NCBI GenBank assembly: GCA_949296115.1 | Contig: CASFNR010000028.1 | Location: 1-43,820 of the forward strand | Source of the DNA: an uncultured Eubacteriales bacterium | GTDB taxonomy: Bacteria > Bacillota > Clostridia > Oscillospirales > Oscillospiraceae | Direction of reading: 5' to 3' | Length of the DNA: 43,820 bases | Part shown: piece after piece, positions 7,334-14,761 of the stretch | Position numbering within the stretch: the stretch's first letter is position 1 | How the letters are laid out: every line of letters starts with the position of its first letter | Position numbers and translations under genes: made by a program | The notes under the pieces: model-generated | Database searches by the model: none | What the model saw: the letters and a program-made list of their open reading frames with translations, nothing else | What the model was told of the DNA's origin: nothing

Positions 7334-10126
7334 ATGGAATACAAAAACACCATCATCACCCCCAAGACCAACTTCCCCATGAAGGCCGGTCTGCCTGCCC
7401 GGGAGCCGGGTATGCTGAAGAACTGGGAAGAGCAGAAGCTCTACAGCGCCATGCTGGAGAAGAACAAGGACCTGCCCCGGTTCGTGCTCCACGACGGCCC
7501 TCCCTTCTCCAACGGCGACATCCACATGGGCCACGCCCTGAACAAAACCCTGAAGGACTTTATTGTCCGCAGCCACGCCATGCTGGGCTACTACACCCCC
7601 TACGTCCCCGGCTGGGACAACCACGGCATGCCCATTGAATCTGCCATCATCAAGAAGAACAAACTGAATCACAAGGCCATGCCGGTGCCGGAATTCCGCA
7701 CCGCCTGTGAGGAATTCGCCGAGACCTACATTCAGCGGCAGATGGCCGGCTTCAAGCGCCTGGGCGTGGTGGGCGACTGGGAGCATCCCTACCGGACCAT
7801 GGACAAGCATTTTGAAGCCCAGGAAGTCAAGGTCTTTGGCAGAATGTTTGACAAGGGCTATATCTACAAGGGCCTGAAGCCGGTTTACTGGTGCCCCAAG
7901 GACGAGACCGCCCTGGCGGAGGCCGAAATCGAATACCAGGAGGACCCCTGCACCTCCGTGTATGTGAAATTCCCCCTGAAGGACGATCTGGGCAAGCTGA
8001 GCCAGTTTGACCTGAGCAAGACCTTCTTCGTGATCTGGACCACCACCATCTGGACCCTGCCCGGCAACATGGCCATCTGCCTGCATCCCCGGGACAGCTA
8101 TGTGCTGGTGAAGGCCGAAAACGGCGAGACCTACATCATGGCGGAAGCTCTGATGGAGAAGGTGATGACCGTGGGCGGCTTCACCAACTATGCGGTTCTG
8201 GCAACCTTCCCCGGCGCCTTCTTTGAGAACATGGTGGCCCAGCACCCCTTCCTGGACAAGACCTCCCGGCTGGTAAACGCCGAATATGTCACCATGGATT
8301 CCGGTACCGGCTGCGTCCACACCGCCCCCGGCTTTGGCGCCGACGACTACCAGACCTGCATGCGCTACGGCATGGAGCTGGTGGTTCCTGTCAACGATCA
8401 GGGCCGTCACACTGAGTATGCCGGCAAGTACGCCGGTCTGAAAACCGACGAATCCAATCCCATCATCCTGGCGGACATGAAGGAAAGCGGCATGCTCTTC
8501 GCCAGTGAAGAAATCACCCACTCCTATCCCCACTGCTGGCGGTGCAAGAACCCCATCATCTTCCGGGCTACCCCCCAGTGGTTCTGCTCCGTGGACGCCT
8601 TCAAGGACGAGGCCGTGGCCGCCTGTGAAAATGTACGCTGGCTGCCCGCCTGGGGCGGCGACCGGATGGTGAGCATGATCCGGGAGCGGGCCGACTGGTG
8701 CATCTCCCGGCAGCGCCGGTGGGGTCTGCCCATCCCCGTATTCTACTGCAAGGACTGCGGCAAGCCCATCTGCACCCCCGAGACCATTGAGCACATCTCC
8801 AAGCTGTTTGACGAATACGGCTCCAACATCTGGTTTGAGAAGGATGCCGCCGACCTGATTCCCGAAGGCCTGACCTGCCCCCACTGCGGCAGCGCCGCCG
8901 GATTCGAGAAGGAGACCGACACCCTGGACGGCTGGTTCGACTCCGGCTCCACCCACTACGCTTCCCTGATGCACGACACCCCCGAGCTGTGGCCCGCTGA
9001 CGTGTATCTGGAGGGCGCCGACCAGTACCGTGGCTGGTTCCAGTCCAGCCTGCTGACCTCTGTGGGCGCTCTGGGCAACGGCGCTCCCTTCCGGGACGTG
9101 CTGACCCACGGCTGGACTGTGGACGGCCAGGGCCGGGCCATGCACAAGTCCCTGGGCAACGGCATTGACCCCGCCGACCTGATCAAGGAATTCGGTGCAG
9201 ACATCGTCCGGCTGTGGGCCGGCTCCTCTGACTACCACGCGGATGTGCGCTGCTCCAAGGAAATCTTCAAGCAGCTGTCCCAGAACTACCTGAAGTTCCG
9301 CAACACCGCCCGGTACTGCCTGGGCAACCTGAACGAGTTTGACCCCGACCACCTGGTAGCCCCGGAGGAGATGGAGGAGCTGGACCGCTGGGCCCTGACC
9401 AAGCTGAATCAGCTCACCGCCGCCTGCCGGAAGGCCTATATGGGCTATGAGTTCCACACCGTGTCCCACGCCATCAATGATTTCTGCGTGGTGGAGCTGT
9501 CCTCCTTCTACCTGGACATCATCAAGGACCGGCTGTACTGCGAGGAAAAGGACGGCCTGCGCCGCCGCTCCGCTCAGAGCGCCCTGTTCCTGATTCTGGA
9601 CGCCATGGCCAAGCTGTTCGCACCCATCCTGGCATTCACCTGTGATGAGATCTGGCAGGCCATGCCTCACCGGAGCACCGACGACACCCGGAACGTGCTG
9701 CTCAACCAGATGCCGGAGAATTTCGACGCCTACGCCCTGGATGCCGCTGCCATGGAGAAGTGGAATGTGATCATGAAGCTTCGTCAGGACGTCAACGGCG
9801 TTCTGGAGAAGGCCAGAGCCGACAAGCGGATCGGCAAGGCTTTGGAGGCCCATGTGACCCTTGCCACCGAGGATGCCGCTGTGAAGGCCGCCTGCGACGG
9901 TGTGAACCTGGCGGAAATCTGCATTGTCTCCACCTGCACCTGGGATGTGCCGGAAGAGGGCGCCGAAGTTGCCCAGGGCGTGAACTTCCCCGCCCTGACC
10001 ATCGGCGTCAGCGAGGCCAAGGGAACCAAGTGTCCCCGGTGCTGGATGCACAGCCTGGAAGCTGATGAAAATGGGCTGTGCCCCCGCTGCGCCGCTGTGG
10101 TGGCCAAGCTGGATGTGGAAATCTGA
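7334..10126 (+). CDS. ileS: Isoleucine-tRNA ligase
   Basis: This 930-residue class I aminoacyl-tRNA synthetase has the catalytic motif PPFSNGDIHMGHALNKTLKD (HIGH-type, here HMGH), the editing CP1 domain with TTTIWTLPGN and GTGCVHTAPGFGADDY, and the KMSKS-like loop read here as AMHKSLGNGIDP. A C-terminal zinc-finger CPRCWMHSLEADENGLCPRC is of the bacterial type. The ATG at 7334 is preceded by GGAGG at 7319-7323 and lies just after the T-box terminator; an upstream in-frame extension would run through the T-box and is rejected. A clear terminator follows. Confidence 0.97.
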   Translation: MEYKNTIITPKTNFPMKAGLPAREPGMLKNWEEQKLYSAMLEKNKDLPRFVLHDGPPFSNGDIHMGHALNKTLKDFIVRSHAMLGYYTPYVPGWDNHGMPIESAIIKKNKLNHKAMPVPEFRTACEEFAETYIQRQMAGFKRLGVVGDWEHPYRTMDKHFEAQEVKVFGRMFDKGYIYKGLKPVYWCPKDETALAEAEIEYQEDPCTSVYVKFPLKDDLGKLSQFDLSKTFFVIWTTTIWTLPGNMAICLHPRDSYVLVKAENGETYIMAEALMEKVMTVGGFTNYAVLATFPGAFFENMVAQHPFLDKTSRLVNAEYVTMDSGTGCVHTAPGFGADDYQTCMRYGMELVVPVNDQGRHTEYAGKYAGLKTDESNPIILADMKESGMLFASEEITHSYPHCWRCKNPIIFRATPQWFCSVDAFKDEAVAACENVRWLPAWGGDRMVSMIRERADWCISRQRRWGLPIPVFYCKDCGKPICTPETIEHISKLFDEYGSNIWFEKDAADLIPEGLTCPHCGSAAGFEKETDTLDGWFDSGSTHYASLMHDTPELWPADVYLEGADQYRGWFQSSLLTSVGALGNGAPFRDVLTHGWTVDGQGRAMHKSLGNGIDPADLIKEFGADIVRLWAGSSDYHADVRCSKEIFKQLSQNYLKFRNTARYCLGNLNEFDPDHLVAPEEMEELDRWALTKLNQLTAACRKAYMGYEFHTVSHAINDFCVVELSSFYLDIIKDRLYCEEKDGLRRRSAQSALFLILDAMAKLFAPILAFTCDEIWQAMPHRSTDDTRNVLLNQMPENFDAYALDAAAMEKWNVIMKLRQDVNGVLEKARADKRIGKALEAHVTLATEDAAVKAACDGVNLAEICIVSTCTWDVPEEGAEVAQGVNFPALTIGVSEAKGTKCPRCWMHSLEADENGLCPRCAAVVAKLDVEI

Positions 10127-10140
10127 TTGTCTCCCATTGA

Positions 10141-10174
10141 TTTCCGGGGTGGAAAACCACCCCGGAAACTTTTT
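10141..10174 (+). terminator. Intrinsic terminator of ileS
   Basis: Arms TTTCCGGGGTGG (10141-10152) and CCACCCCGGAAA (10157-10168) form a perfect 12-bp stem with an AAAA loop, followed by C and T5. Confidence 0.93.
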
Positions 10175-10195
10175 CGAGAATCCAGGAAAAAAAGC

Positions 10196-10223
10196 TTGAC
10201 AAATGGGATTTCGGTGTTATAAT
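10196..10223 (+). promoter_or_regulatory. Strong promoter of the tRNA locus
   Basis: TTGACA (10196-10201) and TATAAT (10218-10223) are both consensus, with a 16-base spacer. The tRNA sequence begins about 20 bases downstream, as usual for stable RNA genes. Confidence 0.85.
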
Positions 10224-10243
10224 AAGCGTGTTCTGTTTGAGCC

Positions 10244-10315
10244 GCCGGTATAGCTCAGTTGGTAGAGCAACTGATTTGTAATCAGTAGGTCGGGGGTTCG
10301 AGTCCGTCTACCCCC
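10244..10315 (+). tRNA. tRNA-Thr(UGU), damaged: 3' acceptor strand and CCA replaced by fusion to tRNA-Tyr
   Basis: The 5' acceptor strand GCCGGTA, D-arm GCTC-AGTTGGTA-GAGC, anticodon arm ACTGA-TTTGTAA-TCAGT (anticodon TGT, Thr) and variable loop are normal. The T-arm GGGGG-TTCGAGT-CCGTC has a G-G mismatch in the middle. The following 3' acceptor strand reads TACCCCC instead of the TACCGGC needed to pair with GCCGGTA, and no discriminator plus CCA follows; the sequence runs straight into the D-arm of a tRNA-Tyr. RNase P and RNase Z processing would not yield a normal tRNA. It is either a genuine deletion fusion or an assembly collapse. Confidence 0.75.
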
Positions 10316-10388
10316 GAGTGGCCAAAGGGGACAGACTGTAAATCTGCTGCGTTTCGCTTCGATGGTTCGAATCCGTCCTCCCCCACCA
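10313..10388 (+). tRNA. tRNA-Tyr(GUA), damaged: 5' acceptor strand missing
   Basis: From CCCGAGTGGCCAAAGGGG onward this is a class II tRNA-Tyr: anticodon arm with CTGTAAA loop (anticodon GTA), a long variable arm (TGCGTTTCGC), T-arm GATGG-TTCGAAT-CCGTC, 3' acceptor strand CTCCCCC and an encoded ACCA ending at 10388. The matching 5' strand GGGGGAG and the two linker bases before the D-arm are absent; in their place is the T-arm and acceptor side of the preceding tRNA-Thr. Confidence 0.75.
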
Positions 10389-10390
10389 AA

Positions 10391-10428
10391 ACGAGAGTAA
10401 ATCGTCTGATTTGCTCTCGTTTTTCTTT
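10391..10428 (+). terminator. Intrinsic terminator of the tRNA transcript
   Basis: ACGAGAGTAAAT (10391-10402) pairs with ATTTGCTCTCGT (10409-10420), 12 bp with one G-T wobble and loop CGTCTG, followed by TTTTTCTTT. Confidence 0.9.
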
Positions 10429-10454
10429 ATCTTTTGGGGATGTCGGATTCGAAA

Positions 10455-10499
10455 GCCGGTTCTTGGAAACAGTCCGGCGGACTGTTTCCAAGAACCGGC
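10455..10499. repeat. 45-bp perfect palindrome
   Basis: Arm GCCGGTTCTTGGAAACAGTC and its exact complement form a 22-bp inverted repeat around a single central base. It lies between two terminators in a stretch with no convincing gene. It has no T-run and so is not a standard terminator. It could be a recombination or protein-binding site, a remnant of a mobile element, or the stem of a short RNA. Confidence 0.7.
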
Positions 10500-10616
10500 G
10501 CATCTCGCTCACAGGTGTACAAATCCGCCCCATGCAATTCCACCACCTGCGGACAGTCTCAAAATTCGGCCTCAGATTTGACCCAGGCGGAAATTGAGCG
10601 GGAAATAACATCAGCC

Positions 10617-10647
10617 GGACAGGGCAAAGTCCCTGTCCAGCTTTTTT
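10617..10647 (+). terminator. Intrinsic terminator, plus strand
   Basis: GGACAGGG (10617-10624) pairs with CCCTGTCC (10631-10638), loop CAAAGT, followed by AGC and T6. The T-run is on the plus strand, so it serves a rightward transcript, yet no plus-strand gene is evident in 10430-10616. It lies just beyond the 3' end of the leftward anti-sigma gene. Confidence 0.75.
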
Positions 10648-10683
10648 CTTTGGCCCGTCCCGGGCTCGTTCTGCCGCCCCGCT

Positions 10684-11655
10684 TTACCACAGCCGGACGT
10701 TCTCCACATAGAGGGAATCCAGGCTGTTCTCCTGAAGGAATTGAACAACCTCATCTCTCTGGCCGTATACGCAGTAGTTCTTGCTTTCCAGGGATGTCAG
10801 AGTTTTTGCGTTCTCCCAGGTTTCTGTCAGGCTCTGCTCATAGTAGATTGTCCCCCGTCCGTCGCACAGACTCAGCTGGGACCAGATATCGGTATGGTTT
10901 ACAAGATTTTCAAGATTGCCGCAGTAGATTGCCAGCAGTTCCTCCGGGGTTTTCTCCCTTCGGTCCTCATCCTCTTCATAACGGGTGACCATTTCCAGAT
11001 TGATTCCCCCGTTGAAGTCCACATCCGGCTGATAAACCTGAATCCACTTTAGGGAAACAGGGAGATTTCTCAGCGTCTCCAGGTCCCTGGGCGCCGTGTC
11101 ACTGACGGACAGGTAAACCAGGGCAGACTGGGGCAGTTCGCTGATTTTCCGGGTCATTTCCTCCTGGTCGTTCCATTGGGCCGTGAATCGGCTCATATTG
11201 TGAAGGGGCACATCCTCGGAGAAATAATCCCGGTAAACACCCCGGACCATCTCAAAGCGAATATTGGGCGTTTCAATCCGAATTGGCTCCGTCAGGTCCA
11301 GAATCTGCATCCGCAGTTCGTACCGGGCAAACCCCTTCTCCTCCACCTCCAGAATTGCCAGCTCCCGATAGGGGTGAACGGTTTCATAGTAGTCCCGAAG
11401 GACATACAGCATGGTCCGCTCCGGTTCCTGGTTCAGCTGGTAGGGATTCAGATACATTCCGCTGATCAGCGGCTCTACCACCAGCACCGCCCCCAGGACG
11501 ACACAGGCCACCACCAGCAGGCACCCCAAGACCGTTCTCCGGATTCGCCGGTTGATGCTTCTGATAATCTTTGCTTCCAGCTTCTCCGGCTCCGGAATCT
11601 CTTCCGCCATGGCATTCAGTTCCCGGTCCAGCTTGTCTTCATTCCACTCGCTCAT
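10684..11655 (-). CDS. Membrane-anchored probable anti-sigma factor (sigma-factor-regulator-like)
   Basis: This 323-residue protein has a cytoplasmic N-terminal segment of about 35 residues (MSEWNEDKLDRELNAMAEEIPEPEKLEAKI), one strong transmembrane helix (about 40-65) and a large extracytoplasmic domain. This topology, and position 3 bases after an ECF sigma gene, match sigma-regulator proteins (Sigma_reg_N/Sigma_reg_C type). The extracytoplasmic part is thought to sense an envelope signal and the N-terminal part to hold the sigma factor. The family assignment rests on layout plus the YQPDVDFNGGINLEMV-type C-terminal segment, not on a strong catalytic motif. The stimulus is unknown. Confidence 0.75.
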   Translation of the reverse strand: MSEWNEDKLDRELNAMAEEIPEPEKLEAKIIRSINRRIRRTVLGCLLVVACVVLGAVLVVEPLISGMYLNPYQLNQEPERTMLYVLRDYYETVHPYRELAILEVEEKGFARYELRMQILDLTEPIRIETPNIRFEMVRGVYRDYFSEDVPLHNMSRFTAQWNDQEEMTRKISELPQSALVYLSVSDTAPRDLETLRNLPVSLKWIQVYQPDVDFNGGINLEMVTRYEEDEDRREKTPEELLAIYCGNLENLVNHTDIWSQLSLCDGRGTIYYEQSLTETWENAKTLTSLESKNYCVYGQRDEVVQFLQENSLDSLYVENVRLW

Positions 11656-11658
11656 TCA

Positions 11659-12147
11659 TCATTCCTCCTTCATCCGGCTGATCAGCCGCTGCTTCCCACG
11701 GGAGCGAATTTTCCGGACATTTTCTTTGCTGAGTCCGTGAAGCTTCCCGATTTCCTCATCGCTCATTCGGAAATAGACGCTTTCCATCAGGACCGCCCGC
11801 ATCTGTTCCGGCAGCTGCTGTATCTCCGCAAACAGCCGCCGGCGCTCCTCCTTCTCAATATAGTCCGCCAGCGGGTCCTCCCCGGCGGCAGCCCTCGTCA
11901 GATAGCACGTTCCGTCATCCAGGATTTCTTTCCGGCGCTTTCGCAGCCAATTCAGATATGTATTGCGCAGCACCTTCACCAGCCAGTATTGAATGCTGCC
12001 GGTATTGGCGTAAGACAAATAGGCTTTCACAAAGGTGTCCTGGAGAAGATCCTCTGCGTCATGGGGGTTTCCGGTGAGAGACAGTGCATACAGGTACAGC
12101 CGCTTGTAGTATCTCTCATAAATGATTTTCCATTCGTCCTGAATCAT
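11659..12147 (-). CDS. ECF-type RNA polymerase sigma factor
   Basis: This protein of about 162 residues is a sigma-70 family ECF factor. Region 2 reads YYKRLYLYALSLTGNPHDAEDLLQDTFVKAYLSY, followed by YWLVKVLRNTYLNWLRKRRK. Region 4 reads LPEQMRAVLMESVYFRMSDEEIGKLHGLSKENVRKIRSRGKQRL, a normal helix-turn-helix. A longer start at 12168 is possible, but GGGGGGAGG lies just before the ATG at 12147, and a likely -10 element at 12180-12185 would place the transcript start very close to 12168, so the shorter form is preferred. It is followed 3 bases later by the membrane anti-sigma gene, so the pair is coupled. Confidence 0.88.
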   Translation of the reverse strand: MIQDEWKIIYERYYKRLYLYALSLTGNPHDAEDLLQDTFVKAYLSYANTGSIQYWLVKVLRNTYLNWLRKRRKEILDDGTCYLTRAAAGEDPLADYIEKEERRRLFAEIQQLPEQMRAVLMESVYFRMSDEEIGKLHGLSKENVRKIRSRGKQRLISRMKEE

Positions 12148-12179
12148 CGGCCTCCCCCCCCTGCCCATGTTCTTTCCTA

Positions 12180-12212
12180 TTTATATAACACTTCCCCAAG
12201 GGTTTTGTGACA
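12180..12212 (-). promoter_or_regulatory. Possible autoregulated ECF promoter
   Basis: On the minus strand TGTCACAAAACCC (12200-12212) is followed 14 bases later by TATAAA (12180-12185). The AAC-containing upstream element resembles -35 elements of ECF promoters, which are usually autoregulated. There is no housekeeping -35 at the right spacing. Confidence 0.45.
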
Positions 12213-12462
12213 TGGAAATTGAATCGTCTGGATTTTTCTTTATCATAAAGCCTTTCCCGGGTTTTATCAATCGCCATCCACATTTTTGGTTTGCCGTTTC
12301 ACACAGAGGCGATTCAGCATATTGGATTCCAGTTCTGTTTTCCCCCGCATCCGCTCCAAAAAAATTCAGCCGGAACCGGATTTATTCCTGGTTCCAGCTG
12401 TATTTTTGATGATTTTGCGTCTGATCAAACCGCAGGTTCTATTTGCCCGGCAGCAGGAAAGG
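12213..12462. other. Intergenic stretch with no recognised feature
   Basis: About 250 AT-richer bases lie between the sigma gene promoter and the 3' end of the MgtC-like gene. Short open frames here have no start signals or family resemblance. No clear terminator for the mgtC-like gene was found. Confidence 0.4.
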
Positions 12463-13161
12463 TCACACATCCAGCTGCTCCGCAAAAAACACCCCGGAAA
12501 TCTGCATGATCTGATCAACAATATGTTGGTGCGGTTGGCGTTTTTTCAGGCGAAGCACACAGCATAGACATATCCCCTGATCCGCCACCTCTTCTCCAAG
12601 TTCAATGGAGCCAATGAAAATATCTTCTTCCTTCAACTTAATTTGTATGGCAGAGAGCACTTCAACAGAGGAAATAATCATCGCCAGGCTGATTCGCCGC
12701 AGGTTCCGGTAATACCGCACCTCCAACTGATCCGCAAAAAACATGGTAAGCAGAAGTACAACAAACACACTGGCCGCAACCACATAATACCCCGCCCCAA
12801 TCGCAATCCCGAGGCAGGCCGCTGCCCAAACACCAGCCGCAGTTGTCAATCCCTTCACCTTGTGTCTGGGCGTAACCATTATGGTGCCCGCGCCAATAAA
12901 TCCGATTCCCGAGACAACCTGCGCTGCCATTCTGGCAGGATCAAAGCCCGGGCCGTATCGATGAAACAGAAACAGCCCCGTAAGCATTACGCAGCAGGCG
13001 GCAACACATACCAGCATATAGGTGCGCAGCCCAGCGGGTCTCTGCTTTCTTGTCCGCTCCAGTCCCAGTATCGCCCCCATTGCCACCGCAAGCCAAACAC
13101 GGAAAACCGCCGTATCCGCTCCCAGTGCGGCAAGGTCTTGAGTGTGAATATCATCCCACAT
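12463..13161 (-). CDS. MgtC/SapB-family membrane protein
   Basis: This 232-residue protein has about five hydrophobic segments in the N-terminal 145 residues. They carry the MgtC/SapB signatures GAILGLERTRKQRPAGLRT, VSGIGFIGAGTIM and KGLTTAAGVWAAACLGIAIGAGYY. A C-terminal cytoplasmic domain of about 85 residues has an ACT-like pattern. In other bacteria MgtC affects Mg limitation survival and F-ATPase activity, while SapB-like proteins are of uncertain function. The ATG follows GAGGG. The gene lies 52 bases after the sugar isomerase gene on the same strand and may be read from the same transcript, although no functional tie is obvious. Confidence 0.88.
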   Translation of the reverse strand: MWDDIHTQDLAALGADTAVFRVWLAVAMGAILGLERTRKQRPAGLRTYMLVCVAACCVMLTGLFLFHRYGPGFDPARMAAQVVSGIGFIGAGTIMVTPRHKVKGLTTAAGVWAAACLGIAIGAGYYVVAASVFVVLLLTMFFADQLEVRYYRNLRRISLAMIISSVEVLSAIQIKLKEEDIFIGSIELGEEVADQGICLCCVLRLKKRQPHQHIVDQIMQISGVFFAEQLDV

Positions 13162-13213
13162 TGATCGCCCTCATATTGAAGTGTTCATTTCCACGCTTAC
13201 TGCCAAGTTGCGC

Positions 13214-14131
13214 CTATTGCGCCGAACCGCACAGTTCCCGGTATCGCTTCAGCAAATCCTGCGCATTGTTCCAGGTTGCCCGGAGAAGGTGATTCTGAAA
13301 ATCTCCGGCAGGCGCAAGCTTGCTCACCATGCCAACCTCATAGGTCAAATCTCCCTTGTATCCAATCTCAATCAGCGTCCGTAAAATCGCATCCCAGTCA
13401 TTTGTGCCCAGGTACGGCAGCAGATGCTCATCCCGGTCCTGTCCGTGATTGTCATTGATATGCAGTGCAATCAATCTGCTTCCGACCGCCCGCAGTGCCC
13501 TGGCTTGATCCAATCTTGCCAGATTGCCATGGCCGGTGTCCCAGCAGATCCCCACATTCTGGGGATCTTGGAAGCTGTCCACAAGCTCGATTAAATCATC
13601 GTAATGCATGCAGTACCGCATGGGATAGCTTTTATCCAGCAGCGGCGGCATATTTTCGATAGCAGTCGCCACCCCCAGTTTTACGCCAAGTTCGATGTAC
13701 GGATCAAGCCATCTCCTGTTCTCCTCCAGGCAGGCCCGCCGCTCATGATTCAGGTGGGGATATGTCTGCGGGTGAACAACGCCGCAGGGGATATGCAAAA
13801 TTGAAGCAGCCCAGTATGCCCGTCGTGTTGCTTCCGCAAACATCTCCGCATAGCCGTTCTCCCGGAAAATCGGCTTTCGCATTTCAATGTAAGGAAAATG
13901 GCACTGGTTGAACGTTACGCCCAGTCTCTGCGCAGCAAGTCCCAGGGCCTCAACCTTTTCTTCCCAATCAGGCCCATGAAGGATGAACTCCGGATAAGCC
14001 TGAAAAACAAAGGATAAGTCCACCGTGTCAAAACCGGCATTTTTCAGCAGCGCCAGCGCTTCCGCATCCTGGATTAAGCCGGATTTTCCCCGAGAAACCA
14101 TGCAGCTGGCCGTATTGGTCGATATTCTCAT
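13214..14131 (-). CDS. Sugar phosphate isomerase/epimerase (xylose isomerase-like TIM barrel)
   Basis: This 305-residue protein has the AP-endonuclease-2/xylose isomerase-like TIM-barrel pattern. Likely metal ligands are visible in order: ATAIENMPPL (Glu), NVGICWDTGHGN (Asp and His), LIALHINDNHGQDRDEHLLP (His, Asp) and DLTYEVGM (Glu). Members interconvert or isomerise free or phosphorylated sugars and inositols; the substrate cannot be deduced. It is the last clear member of the minus-strand sugar-transport operon and lies 12 bases after the unknown anchored protein, supporting intracellular conversion of the imported compound. Confidence 0.85.
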   Translation of the reverse strand: MRISTNTASCMVSRGKSGLIQDAEALALLKNAGFDTVDLSFVFQAYPEFILHGPDWEEKVEALGLAAQRLGVTFNQCHFPYIEMRKPIFRENGYAEMFAEATRRAYWAASILHIPCGVVHPQTYPHLNHERRACLEENRRWLDPYIELGVKLGVATAIENMPPLLDKSYPMRYCMHYDDLIELVDSFQDPQNVGICWDTGHGNLARLDQARALRAVGSRLIALHINDNHGQDRDEHLLPYLGTNDWDAILRTLIEIGYKGDLTYEVGMVSKLAPAGDFQNHLLRATWNNAQDLLKRYRELCGSAQ

Positions 14132-14143
14132 ATTCTACCTCCG

Positions 14144-14743
14144 TCATGTGAGATAAGGCTTCAGGATCTGAAGCAAGGCATCCCGTCCAACCTGATAGGC
14201 CGATGGGTCTTTTCCGGATGCCGCCAGATAAAGTGTCAGACCATCCATCGACCGAAAGTCTCCCAGCATTGGAACTTGTGCGACCGCCAGTCGAAAAACC
14301 TCGCCTTCCTCATCCCCTTGTGAACACACCGCCACCAGAGACAGTTCCTCAAGCCACCTTCCCCCAGGCTCGTTGGCCAGGAACACCATTGTATCCCCCA
14401 CAGAGAGCATGGTAAGAAGCTCCTGTCTGGTATCGGCCGCCAGTTCCTCATAGGGCTTGTCAAAGTGGATGTAACTCAGCACAATTCGGGTTACACCATC
14501 TCCATTGATGTCCAGCGGCAGGCTCTCCCACTGGGATCGGATTGCTTCTTCCTCCCGCAGGTCAAATTGGTCGGATAATATCACAATCTGCACATCCACA
14601 GCAGGTTTTCCAAAAATCAGGTATCCCGTGTACCCCGCAAGCGCCAGTATTACAGCCGCCGCAACCACCGTAAAACCATAATAGGTCCAGAAGTGACTCC
14701 ACCGCTGACCTTTGGCCACATCCCGCAACCGGTAATGATTCAT
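14144..14743 (-). CDS. Unknown membrane-anchored protein of the sugar operon
   Basis: This 199-residue protein has a short basic cytoplasmic N terminus (MNHYRLRDVAKGQRWSHFW), one transmembrane helix (about 20-46) and an exported domain of about 150 residues. The exported part has the strand LPLDINGDGVTRIVLSYIHF. The stretch ILSDQFDLREEEAIRSQWESL could be a small extracellular fold. I recognise no family. It lies 18 bases after the second permease and 12 bases before the isomerase, so it is a regular member of the operon. A role in substrate capture or transporter assembly is speculation. Confidence 0.75.
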   Translation of the reverse strand: MNHYRLRDVAKGQRWSHFWTYYGFTVVAAAVILALAGYTGYLIFGKPAVDVQIVILSDQFDLREEEAIRSQWESLPLDINGDGVTRIVLSYIHFDKPYEELAADTRQELLTMLSVGDTMVFLANEPGGRWLEELSLVAVCSQGDEEGEVFRLAVAQVPMLGDFRSMDGLTLYLAASGKDPSAYQVGRDALLQILKPYLT

Positions 14744-14761
14744 AGCAGCCGCGCCTCCGGA

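Noticed and set aside
7235-10051. 938-codon minus-strand open frame opposite ileS
   Set aside because: Antisense of a GC-rich gene; crosses the T-box leader and has low-complexity composition.
10282-10611. Minus-strand open frame with a GFEPSKRNAADLQS-type peptide
   Set aside because: This is the well-known false protein made by translating tRNA genes backwards; it covers the two tRNAs here.
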